Below are positions 1 through 12,600 of a stretch of 64,000 bases of DNA, in pieces (positions within the stretch are counted from its first letter, which is position 1; every line of letters begins with the position of its first letter). The notes under the pieces were generated by a model, which did not search any database, was not told the origin of the DNA, and was given only the letters and a program-made list of their open reading frames with translations. Both the position numbers and the translations under genes were made by a program. The stretch lies in NCBI GenBank assembly GCA_029237695.1, contig JAQRGA010000040.1:1-64000 (forward strand). Reading direction: 5' to 3'. Source of the DNA: Conchocele bisecta (lineage: Eukaryota; Mollusca; Bivalvia; Lucinida; Thyasiridae).

Positions 1-132
1 GATATACAGTATTGTGATAGCACACATCATTTCTGTCGTATGTTTTCAGGTTAGCAGAAAACATACCACCAGTAACACAGTAACTACTAACACAGTATGC
101 CTCACGGAACAACAAAGTTCCAAACCGCTTGA

Positions 133-2680
133 CTTTCAGGAATTGATGGCAATGGACAGATAGTTCATGACTGGTGTCGAAGAGGAAAGGATGACTATCA
201 TGCATATTGTCGGCATTGTGATAATGATTTAAAATGTGATAATTCTGGAAGGACACAAATTCTACAGCATGCCAAGGGTAAAGTACATAGAAGATTAGTG
301 TCTCCCCAACTGGACAAATCACAGTCAAAACTAGTATTTTCAAAGAAAGAACCTGAACAGATTAGTGGTAGCAACTCTGTTTGCTCTGGTAGCAAGCACG
401 TTCTAAAAATCAACATCCATGGAGAAGATGTTCTGAAAGCAGAATGTATTTGGACAGCCCAGGTTGCCTCTGCGAATTACCGTTTCCGATCTTGCGATGG
501 TTTAAAGGGCACATTCAGCACCATGTTCTATGACTCCCAAGATCGCCACAGATTTCAAGATGAACCAAACTAAAGTTAAATATCTGCTGACTGATGCTAT
601 GGGTCCACATTTCAAGAGAGCACTTATTGATGACCTGAATGTTTCAGACAGTAACTTTACCTTGCACGTCGATGAGACAACACAAGCACAGGTTAAAAAG
701 CAGATGGATCTGAAACTACGGTACTGGTCTCCTCTTCACAATGAAGTGTGGTGTAGATTCTATAGGGCGCTGTTTTTTGGACATGCGGAAGGGGAAAAGA
801 TGGCACAGAATATAGTTGATGCCTTCATAGAGGACAAAGTTCCACTTGGAAATCTAATCTTCCTTGGAATGGATGGACTGAATGTTAACAAAACCATTGT
901 ATCAAAATTGGGCTCTTTCATCAAGTCAGAAGTTCCAGACCACAAAGGAATTATTGACATTGGAAGCTGTAACATCCACATTATCCACAACAGTTTTGGT
1001 AAAGGTCTAGACGGGTGTGGAAATGGAGTTGAACAGCTTTGTATGGATCTGTACTACTTGTTCAAGTATAGCGCAGCTCGCAGAGAAGATTATAAGTTCA
1101 CACAGCTGGACTTTGATGTTGAGGTCAACCTGTTCCAGAAACATACAGAGGTGAGATGGCTTTCTCTGGGCCCGTCGATCACAAGGCTATTGGAGCAGTG
1201 GGATCCAATCACTAAATTCATCAAGGAACTGGGAAAATGTGAGAAGACTGCCCCGAAAAGTGCCAATTTCAAACGAATTCAGACAGCGCTAATGGGTCAT
1301 CCAGCTGAAACACTACTTGAGGTTCTGTTCCTGGACAATTTTTTTCCACTGTTCAGCAGTTTCCTGTTAGTCTTCCAGACAGAAGCGCCAATGATACATG
1401 TACTGTATGACAAAATGCAAGCTGTTGTGGTGAAACTGATGAACAGGTTTGTGAAGCCAGACGTCATGAAAGACAAGACTGGGGCGCAACTAGTATCCAT
1501 TGACTGTGGTGTAAACAACCAACTTCCAGATGATGAGATTGTCATTGGTGATAAGGTGAGAAAACAGTTGTCCATGCTGAAAGCAGAGCAACAGAAAAGG
1601 GAACTTATGTCCATCAGAGCATTTTTCAGAAATGCAACGGAACACCTAGTGAAGCGCCTACCACTTTCAAACAGTCTTCTGGCCAGTTCAGGGTGTCTAA
1701 ATCCAGCCATGCCAAGCTATAGGTCCATTCAGGCAATCCAGGAAGTTACTAGAAAGCTGGAACCAGGGATTGATATTGCAGCTGTGACAGATGAGTGGAA
1801 ATGTTATGTAGCTGAACATAGCACTGAACATGTTGAATATCATGATAAGTATCAGAGGATAGACCATTACTGGAGAGATGTTTTCAAGAAGACATCGGTA
1901 GAGGGTAAACAGAAATATCCATGTCTGGTGAAGGTGGTCAAAACGGCTCTTGTTTTGCCTCATGGCAATGCTGATGTAGAGAGAAGCCTGTCTGTGAATG
2001 TGAATGTTGTAACCAAAGAAAGATGTCAGCTTGGAGAAAAGACAATACATGCTATCAGAATGGTGAAGGACACAGTTCAGTTCCATGATCCAAAACAAAA
2101 TAGACCAGAAGCAATTCCCTTCTCAAAAGACTTGTTTGTGTTACTCAAAAGTGCTCATGCTATGTATCAGAATAGATTAGCGGAAGAAAAGCTACGACAG
2201 GAAGCTGAAAATCAACGAAGAAAAGATATTGAAGTTGAAGCTAAGAGGCTACAAATGGAACGAGAAAAAATGGAACAAAAGTATAAAGATATAAAATGAA
2301 GGGAAAATAAACTGCTGGAAGCCGAGAAATGAGCCAAAGCTAATGTTGATGCTGCCAATGAACTGATGAAACATGGCAAAGATAAACTTGATAATGTTTT
2401 GAAAGAAAAAAATATATAGACAGAGTCATTATCTGTTGCACAAATGATGATTGACACGGCATCTAATAAAATAAAAGAAGCACTTAAAGAAGTAGAAACA
2501 GTAAGGTGCCAGCAGCGAAAGATGGAAGAAGAAAAAACCACACTGTGTCAAAAAAATACAGTCAGCCCTTCACAGCGTTACAATACTGACAGTAAACATG
2601 TCGCGGTCAGTAAGAACTCGGAGCATGGACATTCTATTAGTAAAAAACATTCACATTCAAGCTCTACCAGAAACGATTGA
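133..2680 (+). pseudogene. hAT-superfamily transposase-like gene, broken
   Basis: Frame 1 is open from 133. It encodes a BED/TTF-like zinc finger near 205-295 (a CxxC pair in YCRHC, then H and H in QHAKGKVH). The reading then moves to frame 2, where the 589-codon ORF 530-2299 holds the RNase H-like hAT region and the hAT C-terminal dimerisation motif LPHGNADVERSLS near 1950-1990. The two frames overlap around 530-573, where one extra base in a CCC run near 537 explains the shift. After the TGA at 2297 the same frame continues with a Lys/Glu-rich coiled coil across two more in-frame stops (near 2330 and 2417) to 2680. A CTTTCAG precedes the open region at 133-139 and could be a splice acceptor. 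hAT transposases cut and paste DNA in the nucleus; the family is recognised from motifs only. One frameshift and three stops indicate a non-functional copy. A domesticated ZMYM-like relative is less likely. Confidence 0.75.
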
Positions 2681-2816
2681 ACTAAACGCACCGCGGAGAA
2701 AGAAAGCTTATGCGGTAGACCTAAAGAAAAACAGAAAAAAACATTGAGAGAGTACATAGAACTATGTAGATCTTGACATTTGTTGGCTAGATCGGCCTAC
2801 AAGATCTGCAATCAGA

Positions 2817-3123
2817 CCTGTAGTGGATTTCACGATAATCGGTTAGTGCACTAATCTCGGTTTAGTAGACTTTGAGGGAGCAATTATTTATTCTGACTAA
2901 AACAGATTTTTAACATATAATTGATTTTATTTGCTGAAAGAAAGTTATAAATTTTGTTCAAATTATTTAATAATTCCTTTCAAGCATTGTTGTCACTGCA
3001 TAATCAGCTATTTCAGTAAAGTAAATTTGTTAATTAATTGCCAAAAAATCTAAAATGACTGATATCCTTAGTCTACTAACCAAGATTTGTGCCTTAACCG
3101 ATTCTCGTGAAATCCACTACAGG
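2817..3123. mobile_element. MITE with ~50 bp inverted ends
   Basis: The ends CCTGTAGTGGATTTCACGA and its inverse near 3105-3123 pair over about 50 bp. The AT-rich interior has no ORF. The outer motif and the internal TTTGAGGGAG resemble the elements at 21030 and 62938, so this is probably a diverged member of that family. It lies 136 bp downstream of the hAT remnant and could be an independent insertion. Confidence 0.7.
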
Positions 3124-4314
3124 ATAAAATGCCACCCAGATATTATCGGGTTGACTTAAACCTTTGCTTAGACCCTTGTTGTACAACATGTATACATTGT
3201 CCAGATGTAGACCTGTACAATTGCGGCCATTTTGTACTTTATTGGTGTGATTTACATGTACAGTAATTGCTGCTAGTAACAATCTAGTCATTAACCTATT
3301 GTATGAGCCAACCCCATGTGGCATGTGAATGAGATCAGCTGCTGTTCTGCTTGTGATTCGCCTAATAACATAAGCCACGATATTTCCGGTACATGCTATA
3401 AATCCCTATATTTTTGGAAAAAAATCCCTATTTTCCTATATATTTGGAACCGAAAGTGAATGGACAGCCTGTACTAATGGTCATGCTAAATTAAACCACT
3501 TACATGAACGGTAATTACGACAACCTATTAAATGGTGCACCAAAGCAAGCCGTGGGATATACTTATCGTGAAGATAATTACTCCCCTTTGTATATAATTT
3601 TCAAAGCGAGGCTGGGTTCAGAACACTAACTACAAGATGACAAAACAAAATAAATTGACTATTTTAGCCATTTTCATGCAATTTTTAATTGATGAAAAGC
3701 AGATACACTCCACGATCGTGCAATAGCAATCGTCAGGTGGAAGTGTATACAGCCAAGACGTTTTCTATGCATGCATATAGATTACAATAGAATGCTAAAT
3801 ACATGCCCGACTTTGTTGTGAAACCGGGAAAATGTTCGACCCTTGGAACAACGACCACTTTGGCCACTTCCCTTTGCCGGTCTTTGTTCACAGGTTCGAC
3901 TGTACATGAGTAATATAATTCCGCATGTACTCTGAAAATGTTGTCAACTTTTAACAACATTTACGGAAATTGTGTTAACATATTTCATGAAATTACGCAG
4001 ATGTCCGAAGGTACAAAATCCCATGGCATGTCTCATATAGTCTGTCTTGATGCCCACAACAATGTAGCACAATTACCCCGTCATTGTTAGTGGAATTGCG
4101 CTTCATGGTTTGTAATAGTATTGTCTGAAAATTAACACTTGAGTTTATGCCAGTAATTTAGGTGTGAAAGATCAACACATCACACCTTGTAGTCCAGTGT
4201 TAATGGCCGCATAAATTTACCCAAATTACCTCTTTATAGTTAATCCAATTATCTTCAAATGAACACGAAAGAGTTGATGCCCAGCGGTGCATTATCAACA
4301 TTTTCCTGTTACAG
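3124..4314. other. No gene seen; probable dynein intron
   Basis: Only short ORFs without recognisable motifs occur. The stretch ends in the splice acceptor TTTTCCTGTTACAG at 4301-4314. The preceding dynein intermediate chain exon is not visible anywhere upstream in the window, so this stretch and the hAT remnant probably sit in an intron. Confidence 0.5.
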
Positions 4315-4461
4315 TCGGCAGTGATGTCGAGCTGCTTCACGAAGTTCCACCCGAACCTGGTGGTGGGCGGCACCTACTCTGGTCAGATCGTGCTCTGGGA
4401 CAACCGCGTCCTGAAACGTACGCCCATACAGCGCACCCCGCTGTCGGCCTCCGCACACACG
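4315..4461 (+). CDS. DYNC1I2: Cytoplasmic dynein 1 intermediate chain, exon A (WD40)
   Basis: This 49-codon exon is phase 0 at both ends. It follows the acceptor TTTTCCTGTTACAG and ends before GTAGGT. The translation runs [15 protein letters not shown], then [16 protein letters not shown], then [16 protein letters not shown]. It matches the start of the WD40 propeller of animal DYNC1I1/DYNC1I2 almost residue for residue. The protein is the scaffold subunit of the dynein motor: it binds the heavy chain through the propeller and binds light chains and dynactin through its N-terminus. The N-terminal half is outside the window. The last 44 bases and the splice donor belong to a four-copy 53 bp tandem repeat, so three further GTAGGT donors follow at 4515, 4568 and 4621. 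Only the first donor keeps the frame with the next exon. Confidence 0.95.
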
Positions 4462-4629
4462 GTAGGTGACGTACACCCATACAGCACACCCCGCTGTCGG
4501 CCTCCGCACACATGGTAGGTGACGTATGCCCATACAGCGCACCCCGCTGTCGGCCTCGGTACACACGGTAGGTGACGTACACCCATACAGCGCACCCCGC
4601 TGTCGGCCTCGGCAAACACGGTAGGTGAA
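4418..4629 (+). repeat. 53 bp tandem repeat x4 containing exon end and splice donor
   Basis: Copies begin at 4418, 4471, 4524 and 4577, with exact 53 bp spacing. Each holds a version of the last 44 coding bases of exon A followed by GTAGGTGAC. The copies differ by a few substitutions (for example CATG in place of CACG before the second donor). Confidence 0.95.
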
Positions 4630-4705
4630 CGTCCACTTGTGCCATGTGACGTTTTATTTAGCTGAGTGGGGTAGCTCATAGTACGCCAATAAACGGGCAT
4701 GGACT

Positions 4706-4797
4706 GTTTGTGGGATCAAAGCATGTTTTTATTGAGAAATAAGGCAAGATATAAAAGCAACAGTAAACGACAATGGTTGTGTGTAGCGGTCTAAGGG
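4706..4797 (-). mobile_element. Fragment of the CCCTTAGACCGC (piggyBac-like) MITE
   Basis: The end TAGCGGTCTAAGGG followed by TTAA, and the internal block around TTTTTATTGAGAAATAA, match the right half of the complete copy at 48323-48565. The other end is missing. Confidence 0.75.
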
Positions 4798-4801
4798 TTA
4801 A

Positions 4802-5149
4802 CAAACTTTACATCTGTACCATTGCATGCATGTTTATTACTTTACTAGGAGCTGTATAGCTACAATAATTAGCCTCGGATATGTTATCTACGGCTACAAT
4901 TTCACCCATTCAAAAAATTTGAGCTACCAAAGTGCATACCTAAAACCTGTTGCATGTAGGTCAAAATTTAGTAAGCTGTATATTTTATACCTCTAAACAA
5001 ATACTCTTTGATGTATAACTAGTAAATTGTTGTTGTTCTACATTCAACATAACGGAATGAAGCTTTCAAATTTACAAGATATACATGTAAATTTCAGATA
5101 AACACCTTGACACAGTAAAATAACTAATTTCTGCATGTGTATGTTCTTT
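4802..5149. other. Intronic, nothing recognised
   Basis: AT-rich sequence with no coding motif or clear repeat between the MITE fragment and the CGTC-rich block. Confidence 0.5.
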
Positions 5150-5456
5150 ATTATGCCCCCGCTACCGAAAGGTACGGGGGCATATAGTGTTACCGGCGTC
5201 CGTCCGTCCGTACGTCCGTCCCGTCCGTCCGTCCGTCCGGGCACACGTTAGGGTACTTATGTGGCTAGCCCCACAGGGTTATGGACTTGGTAAAGGATAG
5301 GGTTGGTTACAATTAGCCACCTAAAAAATCCTTTTATGTGGCTAAAAATCGTTTTATGTGGCTAATATTTAACATGTGATAAGCCACATAAGTATAGTAC
5401 TGTAAGAACGTCCGTCTGTCCGTCCCGTCCGTCCGTCCGTCCATCCGTACGACCCG
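5150..5456. repeat. Dispersed repeat end with CGTC microsatellite, split by a small inverted-repeat insert
   Basis: A hairpin GCCCCCGCTACCGAAAGGTACGG near 5155 is followed by (CGTC)n at 5200-5240. The CGTC run resumes at 5408-5450. Between them lies a segment whose ends TACTTATGTGGCTA (about 5249) and TAGCCACATAAGTA (to about 5397) are inverted copies. It looks like a MITE of about 150 bp inserted into the microsatellite. Confidence 0.65.
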
Positions 5457-5499
5457 ATATTACCATATTCTTTAGTAACTTCTACATGGCTTCACATAT

Positions 5500-6345
5500 T
5501 ATGTCAATATTTATACACGTGATACATATGAACATGCCTTACACACTCCACCCCCCAGTACTTCGACCTTGACCTTTGGCCTTGAGCTTTTCCACTTTAA
5601 ATGTTTGCTTGGCACTTTGGGGACAAATCTACGTGCACGTTTCTCAATCCTACACTAACATTCTCAATACTTTTCTTTTACCAATCACTTAAATATTTAT
5701 ACACATGGTACATATGAACATGCCCTACACACTCCACCATCCAGTACTTCGACCTTGACCTTTGACCTTCACCTTTTCTACTTTAAAGTAGTTTACTTAG
5801 CACTTTGGGGACAAATCTACGTGCACGTTTCTCAATCCTACAATAACTTCTCAATACTTTTGCCAATCGCTTAATATATTTATACACATGATACATATGA
5901 ACATGCCTTACACACTCCACCACCCATTACTTCGACCTTCACCTTTTTCACTTTAATTGTTTACTTGCCACTTGGGACAAATCTACGTGCGCGTTCTCAA
6001 TCCCTACACTAACTTTCACACACGCATTGCTCCAATGGTCCTTTATCGCCCTGTGACAAATCCACATTCGTCCTGCCCCCGCAAGTAAGCACAGGGTCAA
6101 GGTCACAGACTTGGTGCGTTTGAAACCTTAACATTCAGTTAAATGGCTTATAATTTGTGTTTCCTTGCTCGGATCTGCTTCATATTTCACACACGCATTG
6201 CTACAATGGTCCTCTACCGCCCTGTGACAAATCCGCATTCGTCCCGCCCCCACTAAGCCCAGGGTCAAGGTGCGTTCAAAACCTTAACGCACGGTAAATG
6301 GCTTATAATCAAATATGCCTCATTTTCTTTGGCTGCCAGCGGGGG
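5500..6345. repeat. Tandem ~180 bp repeats carrying TGACCTTGACCTT
   Basis: Three diverged units start near 5505, 5690 and 5870. Each contains ATACATATGAACATGCC, then a GACCTTGACCTT block, then GGGACAAATCTACGTGC. Two further units of another type (CACACGCATTGCT) start near 6018 and 6191, each with AGGGTCAAGG. No coding potential was seen. Confidence 0.8.
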
Positions 6346-6658
6346 CATTCGTGTGCCGACAGGCCACATTTCTAGTTAATAATGTATTGATACAGCTTTG
6401 ACAGCTTTATATCTCTAACATATGAAACACGCCGGATAACCGGTTGCAATCACCCTTCCATGTGTTACATTAAAGAGATGGGGTTAAATTGCTACCCTTG
6501 CGAGAGGTATGGAGCAGGGTAGCAATTTTTTTGTTTCTAGGAGCTGTACTGCTCAGCAACTAAATAATTCCCCTGTCGGTGAACAGTGTAGCAGATACGC
6601 CAGATGATCTGGGACTGTCTCACAGTCTCAATAAGCCTATTTTTGTCATGACAGGCCG

Positions 6659-9600
6659 CATGTTGATAGCAAGGTGCCTGTGTGTCCATCCATACATGTT
6701 GATAGCCAGGGGCTAACATCCAGGAGTTAAGAGTTAAGGTGCGGAGCCTAAGACAATAGATTCCTTTGATTCATTCCGTAAGCTCCTAATTTGAAATTTA
6801 GGAGCTATTCCTTTGATCTTCCATCCATGTTGATAGCCAGGTGCCTGTGTGTCCATCCATACATGTTGATAGCCAGGTGCCTGTGTGTCCATCCGTCCAT
6901 GTTGATAGCCAGGTGCCTGTGTGTCTATGTTGATAGCCAGGTGCATGTGTGTCCATCCATGTTGATAGCCAGGTGTCTGTGTGTCCATGTTGATAGCCAG
7001 GTGCCTGTGTGTCTATGTTGATAGCCAGGTGCGTGTGTGTCTATGTTGATAGTCAGGTGCATGTGTGTCTATGTTGATAGCCAGGTGCCTGTGTGTCCAT
7101 GTTGATAGTCAGGTGCATGTGTGTCTATGTTGATAGCCAGGTGTCTGTGTGTCTATGTTGATAGCCAGGTGTCTGTGTGTCTATGTTGATAGCCAGGTGC
7201 ATGTGTGTCTATGTTGATAGCTAGGTGCCTGTGTGTCTATGTTGATAGCCAGGTGCCTCCTGTGTCTATGTTGATAGCCAGGTGTCTGTGTGTCTATGTT
7301 GATAGCCAGGTGTCTGTGTGTCTATGTTGATAGCCAGGTGCATGTGTGTCTATGTTGATAGCCAGGTGTCTGTGTGTCTATGTTGATAGCCAGGTGCATG
7401 TGTGTCTATGTTGATAGCTAGGTGCCTGTGTGTCTATGTTGATAGCCAGGTGCCTGTGTGTCTATGTTGATAGCCAGGTGTCTGTGTGTCTATGTTGATA
7501 GCAAGGTGTCTATGTGTCTATGTGTCTATGTTGATAGCCAGGTGCATGTGTGTCTATGTTGATAGCCAGGTGTCTGTGTGTCTATGTTGATAGCCAGGTG
7601 CCTGTGTCTCTATGTTGATAGCCAGGTGTCTGTGTGTCTATGTTGATAGCCAGGTGTCTGTGTGTCTATGTTGATAGCCAGGTGCATGTGTGTCTATGTT
7701 GATAGCCAGGTGTCTGTGTGTCTATGTTGATAGCCAGGTGTCTGTGTGTCTATGTTGATAGCCAGGTGCCTGTGTGTCTATGTTGATAGCCAGGTGTCTG
7801 TGTGTCTATGTTGATAGCCAGGTGCCTGTGTGTCTATGTTGATAGCCAGGTGCATGTGTGTATATGTTGATAGCCAGGTGTCTGTGTGTCTATGTTGATA
7901 GCCAGGTGCCTGTGTGTCTATGTTGATAGCCAGGTGTCTGTGTGTCTATGTTGATAGCCAGGTGCATGTGTGTATATGTTGATAGCCAGGTGCCTGTGTG
8001 TCTATGTTGATAGCCAGGTGCATGTGTGTATATGTTGATAGCCAGGTGCATGTGTGTCTATGTTGATAGCCAGGTGCCTGTGTGTCCATGTTGATAGCCA
8101 GGTGCATGTGTGTATATGTTGATAGCCAGGTGCATGTGTGTCTATGTTGATAGCCAGGTGCCTGTGTGTCCATGTTGATAGCCAGGTGCATGTGTGTATA
8201 TGTTGATAGCCAGGTGCATGTGCGTCTATGTTGATAGCCAGGTGCATGTGTGTCCATGTTGATAGCCAGGTGCATGTGTGTATATGTTGATAGCCAGGTG
8301 TCTGTGTGTCCATGTTGATAGCCAGGTGCATGTGTGTATATGTTGATAGCCAGGTGCATGTGTGTCTATGTTGATAGCCAGGTGCATGTGTGTCTATGTT
8401 GATAGCCAGGTGCATGTGTGTCTATGTTGATAGCCAGGTGCATGTGTGTCTATGTTGATAGCCAGGTGCATGTGTGTCTATGTTGATAGCCAGGTGCATG
8501 TGTGTCTATGTTATAGCCAGGTGCATGTGTGTATATGTGATAGCCAGGTGCTGTGTGTATATGTTGATAGCCAGGTGCATGTGTGTCTATGTTGATAGCC
8601 AGTGCATGTAGTGTATATGTTGATAGCCAGTGCATGTGTATATGTTGATAGCCAGGTGTCTGTGTGTCTATGTTGATAGCCAGGTGCATGTGTGTATATG
8701 TTGATAGCCAGGTGCATGTGTGTCTATGTTGATAGCCAGGTGTCTGTGTGTCTATGTTGATAGCCAGGTGTCTGTGTGTCTATGTTGATAGCCAGGTGTC
8801 TGTGTGTCTATGTTGATAGCCAGGTGCATGTGTGTATATGTTGATAGCCAGGTGCATGTGTGTCTATGTTGATAGCCAGGTGCATGTGTGTCTATGTTGA
8901 TAGCCAGGTGTCTGTGTGTGTATGTTGATAGCCAGGTGCATGTGTGTCTAGTTGATAGCCAGGTGCAATGTGTGTATATGTTGATAGCCAGTTGTCTGTG
9001 TGTATATGTTGATAGCCAGGTGCATGTGTGTCCATGTTGATAGCCAGGTGCCTGTGTGTATATGTTGATAGCCAGGTGCATGTGTGTATATGTTGATAGC
9101 CAGGTGCATGTGTGTATATGTTGATAGCCAGGTGCATGTGTGTATATGTTGATAGCCAGGTGTCTGTGTGTATATGTTGATAGCCAGGTGCATGTGTGTC
9201 CATGTTGATAGCCAGGTGCCTGTGTGTCTATGTTGATAGCCAGGTGCATGTGTGTATATGTTGATAGCCAGGTGCCTGTGTGTCCATGTTGATAGCCAGG
9301 TGCATGTGTGTCTAGGTTGGATAGCCAGGTGCATGTGTGTATATGTTGTAGCCAGGTGGCATGTGTGTCTATGTTGATAGCCAGGTGCATGTGTGTAATG
9401 TTTGATAGCCAGGTGCATGTGTGATATGTTGATAGCCAGGTGCATGTGTGTCTAGTTGATAGCCAGGTGCAGTGTGTCCATGTTGATAGCCAGGTGCATG
9501 TGTGTATATGTTGATAGTCAGGTGCATGTGTGTATATGTTGATAGCCAGGTGCCTGTGTGTCTATGTTGATAGCCAGGTGCATGTGTGTCTATGTTGATA

Positions 9601-12600
9601 GCCAGGTGTCTGTGTGTCTATGTTTGATAGCCAGGTGCATTGTGTGTCTATGTTGATAGCCAGGTGCATGTGTGTATATGTTGATAGCCAGGTGCATGTG
9701 TGTATATGTTGATAGCCAGGTGCATGTGTGTCTATGTTGATAGTCAGGTGCATGTGTGTCTATGTTGATAGCCAGGTGTCTGTGTGTATATGTTGATAGC
9801 CAGGTGCATGTGTGTCTATGTTGATAGCCAGGTGTCTGTGTGTATATGTTGATAGCCAGGTGCATGTGTGTCTATGTTGATAGCCAGGTGCATGTGTGTA
9901 TATGTTGATAGCCAGGTGCATGTGTGTATATGTTGATAGCCAGGTGCATGTGTGTCTATGTTGATAGTCAGGTGCATGTGTGTCTATGTTGATAGCCAGG
10001 TGTCTGTGTGTATATGTTGATAGCCAGGTGCATGTGTGTCTATGTTGATAGCCAGGTGTCTGTGTGTATATGTTGATAGCCAGGTGCATGTGTGTCTATG
10101 TTGATAGCCAGGTGCATGTGTGATATGTTGATAGCCAGTGCATGTGTGTCTATGTTGATAGCCAGGTGCATGTGTGTCTATGTTGATAGTCAGGTGCATG
10201 TGTGTCTATGTTGATAGCCAGGTGTCTGTGTGTATATGTTGATAGCCAGGTGCATGTGTGTCTATGTTGATAGCCAGGTGTCTGTGTGTATATGTTGATA
10301 GCCCAGGTACATGTGTCTATGTTGATAGCCAGGTGTCTGTGTGTCTATGTTGATAGCCCAGGTGCTGTGTGTCTATGTTGATAGCCAGGTGCATGTGTGT
10401 CTATGTTGATAGCCAGGTGTCTGTGTGTCTATGTTGATAGCCAGGTGCATGTGTGTCTATGTTGATAGCCAGGTGCCTGTGTGTCTATGTTGATAGCCAG
10501 GTGCCTGTGTGTCCATGTTGATAGCCAGGTGCCTGTGTGTCTATGTTGATAGCCAGGTGCATGTGTGTGTATGTTGATAGTCAGGTGCATGTGTGTCTAT
10601 GTTGATAGCCAGGTGCCTGTGTGTCCATGTTGATAGCCAGGTGCCTGTGTGTCCATGTTGATAGCCAGGTGCATGTGTGTCCATGTTGATAGCCAGGTGT
10701 CTGTGTGTATATGTTGATAGCCAGGTGCATGTGTGTCTATGTTGATAGCCAGGTGCATGTGTGTCCATGTTGATAGCCAGGTGTCTGTGTGTATATGTTG
10801 ATAGCCAGGTGCATGTGTGTCTATGTTGATAGCCAGGTGCATGTGTGTCCATGTTGATAGCCAGGTGCCTGTGTGTCCATGTTGATAGCCAGGTGCCTGT
10901 GTGTCTATGTTGATAGCCAGGTGCATGTGTGTCTATGTTGATAGCCAGGTGCATGTGTGTCTATGTTGATAGCCAGGTGCCTGTGTGTCTATGTTGATAG
11001 CCAGGTGCCTGTGTGTATATGTTGATAGCCAGGTGTCTGTGTGTCTATGTTGATAGCCAGGTGCCTGTGTGTCTATGTTGATAGCCAGGTGCCTGTGTGT
11101 CTATGTTGATAGCCAGGTGCATGTGTGTCTATGTTGATAGCCAGGTGTCTGTGTGTCTATGTTGATAGCCAGGTGCCTGTGTGTCTATGTTGATAGCCAG
11201 GTGCTGTGTGTCTATGTTGATAGCCAGGTGCCTGTGTGTCTATGTTGATAGCCAGGTGTCTGTGTGTCTATGTTGATAGCCAGGTGCCTGTGTGTCTATG
11301 TTGATAGCCAGGTGCATGTGTGTCTATGTTGATAGCCAGGTGCATGTGTGTCTATGTTGATAGCCAGGTGCATGTGTGTCTATGTTGATAGCCAGGTGCA
11401 ATGTGTGTCGTGTTGATAGCCAGGTGCATGTGTGTCTGTGTTGATAGCCAGGTGCATGTGTGTCTGTGTTGATAGCCAGGTGCATGTGTGTCTATGTTGA
11501 TAGCCAGGTGCATGTGTGTCTATGTTGATAGCCAGGTGCATGTGTGTCTATGTTGATAGCCAGGTGCATGTGTGTCTATGTTGATAGCCAGGTGCATGTG
11601 TGTCTGTGTTGATAGCCAGGTGCATGTGTGTCTGTGTTGATAGCCAGGTGCATGTGTGTCTAGTTGTAAGCCAGGTGCATGTGTGTCTATGTTGATAGCC
11701 AGGTGCATGTGTGTCTATGTTGATAGCCAGGTGCCTGTGTGTCTATGTTGATAGCCAGGTGCATGTGTCTATGTTGATAGCCAGGTGCATGTGTGTCTAT
11801 GTTGATAGCCAGGTGCCTGTGTGTCTGTGTTGATAGCCAGGTGCATGTGTGTCTATGTTGATAGCCAGGTGCATGTGTGTCTATGTTGATAGCCAGGTGC
11901 ATGTGTGTCTGTGTTGATAGCCAGGTGCATGTGTGTCTATGTTGATAGCCAGGTGCCTGTGTGTCCATGTTGATAGCCAGGTGCCTGTGTGTCTATGTTG
12001 ATAGCCAGGTGCATGTGTGTCCTATGTTGATAGCCAGGTGCATGTGTGTCTATGTTGATAGCCAGGTGCATGTGTGTCTATGTTGATAGCCAGGTGCTGT
12101 GTGCCATGTTGATAGCCAGGTGCATGTGTGTCTATGTTGATAGCCAGGTGCATGTGTGTCTATATGATAGCCAGGTGCATGTGTGTCTATGTTGATAGCC
12201 AGGTGTCGTGTGTCCATGTTGATAGCCAGGTGCATGTGTGCTATGTTGGATAGCCAGGAGTCTGTGTGTCCATGTTTTGATAGCCAGGTGCATGTGTGTC
12301 TATGTTTGATAGCCAGGTGCATGTGTGTCTATGTTGATAGCCAGTGCATGTGTCCCATGATGATAGCCAGGTGCATGTGTGTGTATGTTTGATATCCAGT
12401 GCCTGTGTGGTATATGTTTGATAGCCAGGTGCCATGTTGTCCAGGTTTGATACCAGGTGCCTGTTGTCCTATGTTGATCCACCAGGTGCCTGTTGTGTGC
12501 ATGTTGATACCAGGTGCCTGTGTTGACCTAATGTTGAAAGCCATTGAGCCATGTGTGGTTATATTGTGAGTTTATAGCCAGGTGCCTGTAGTTGTATATG

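Noticed and set aside
6480..6531. Terminator-like hairpin (AAATTGCTACCCT / AGGGTAGCAATTTTTT)
   Set aside because: It looks like a rho-independent terminator, but this is eukaryotic intron sequence; most likely a repeat remnant.
7946..11968. Long minus-strand ORFs (up to 212 codons) in the satellite
   Set aside because: They follow from a stop-free 28 bp unit in all three frames, with no other sign of coding.
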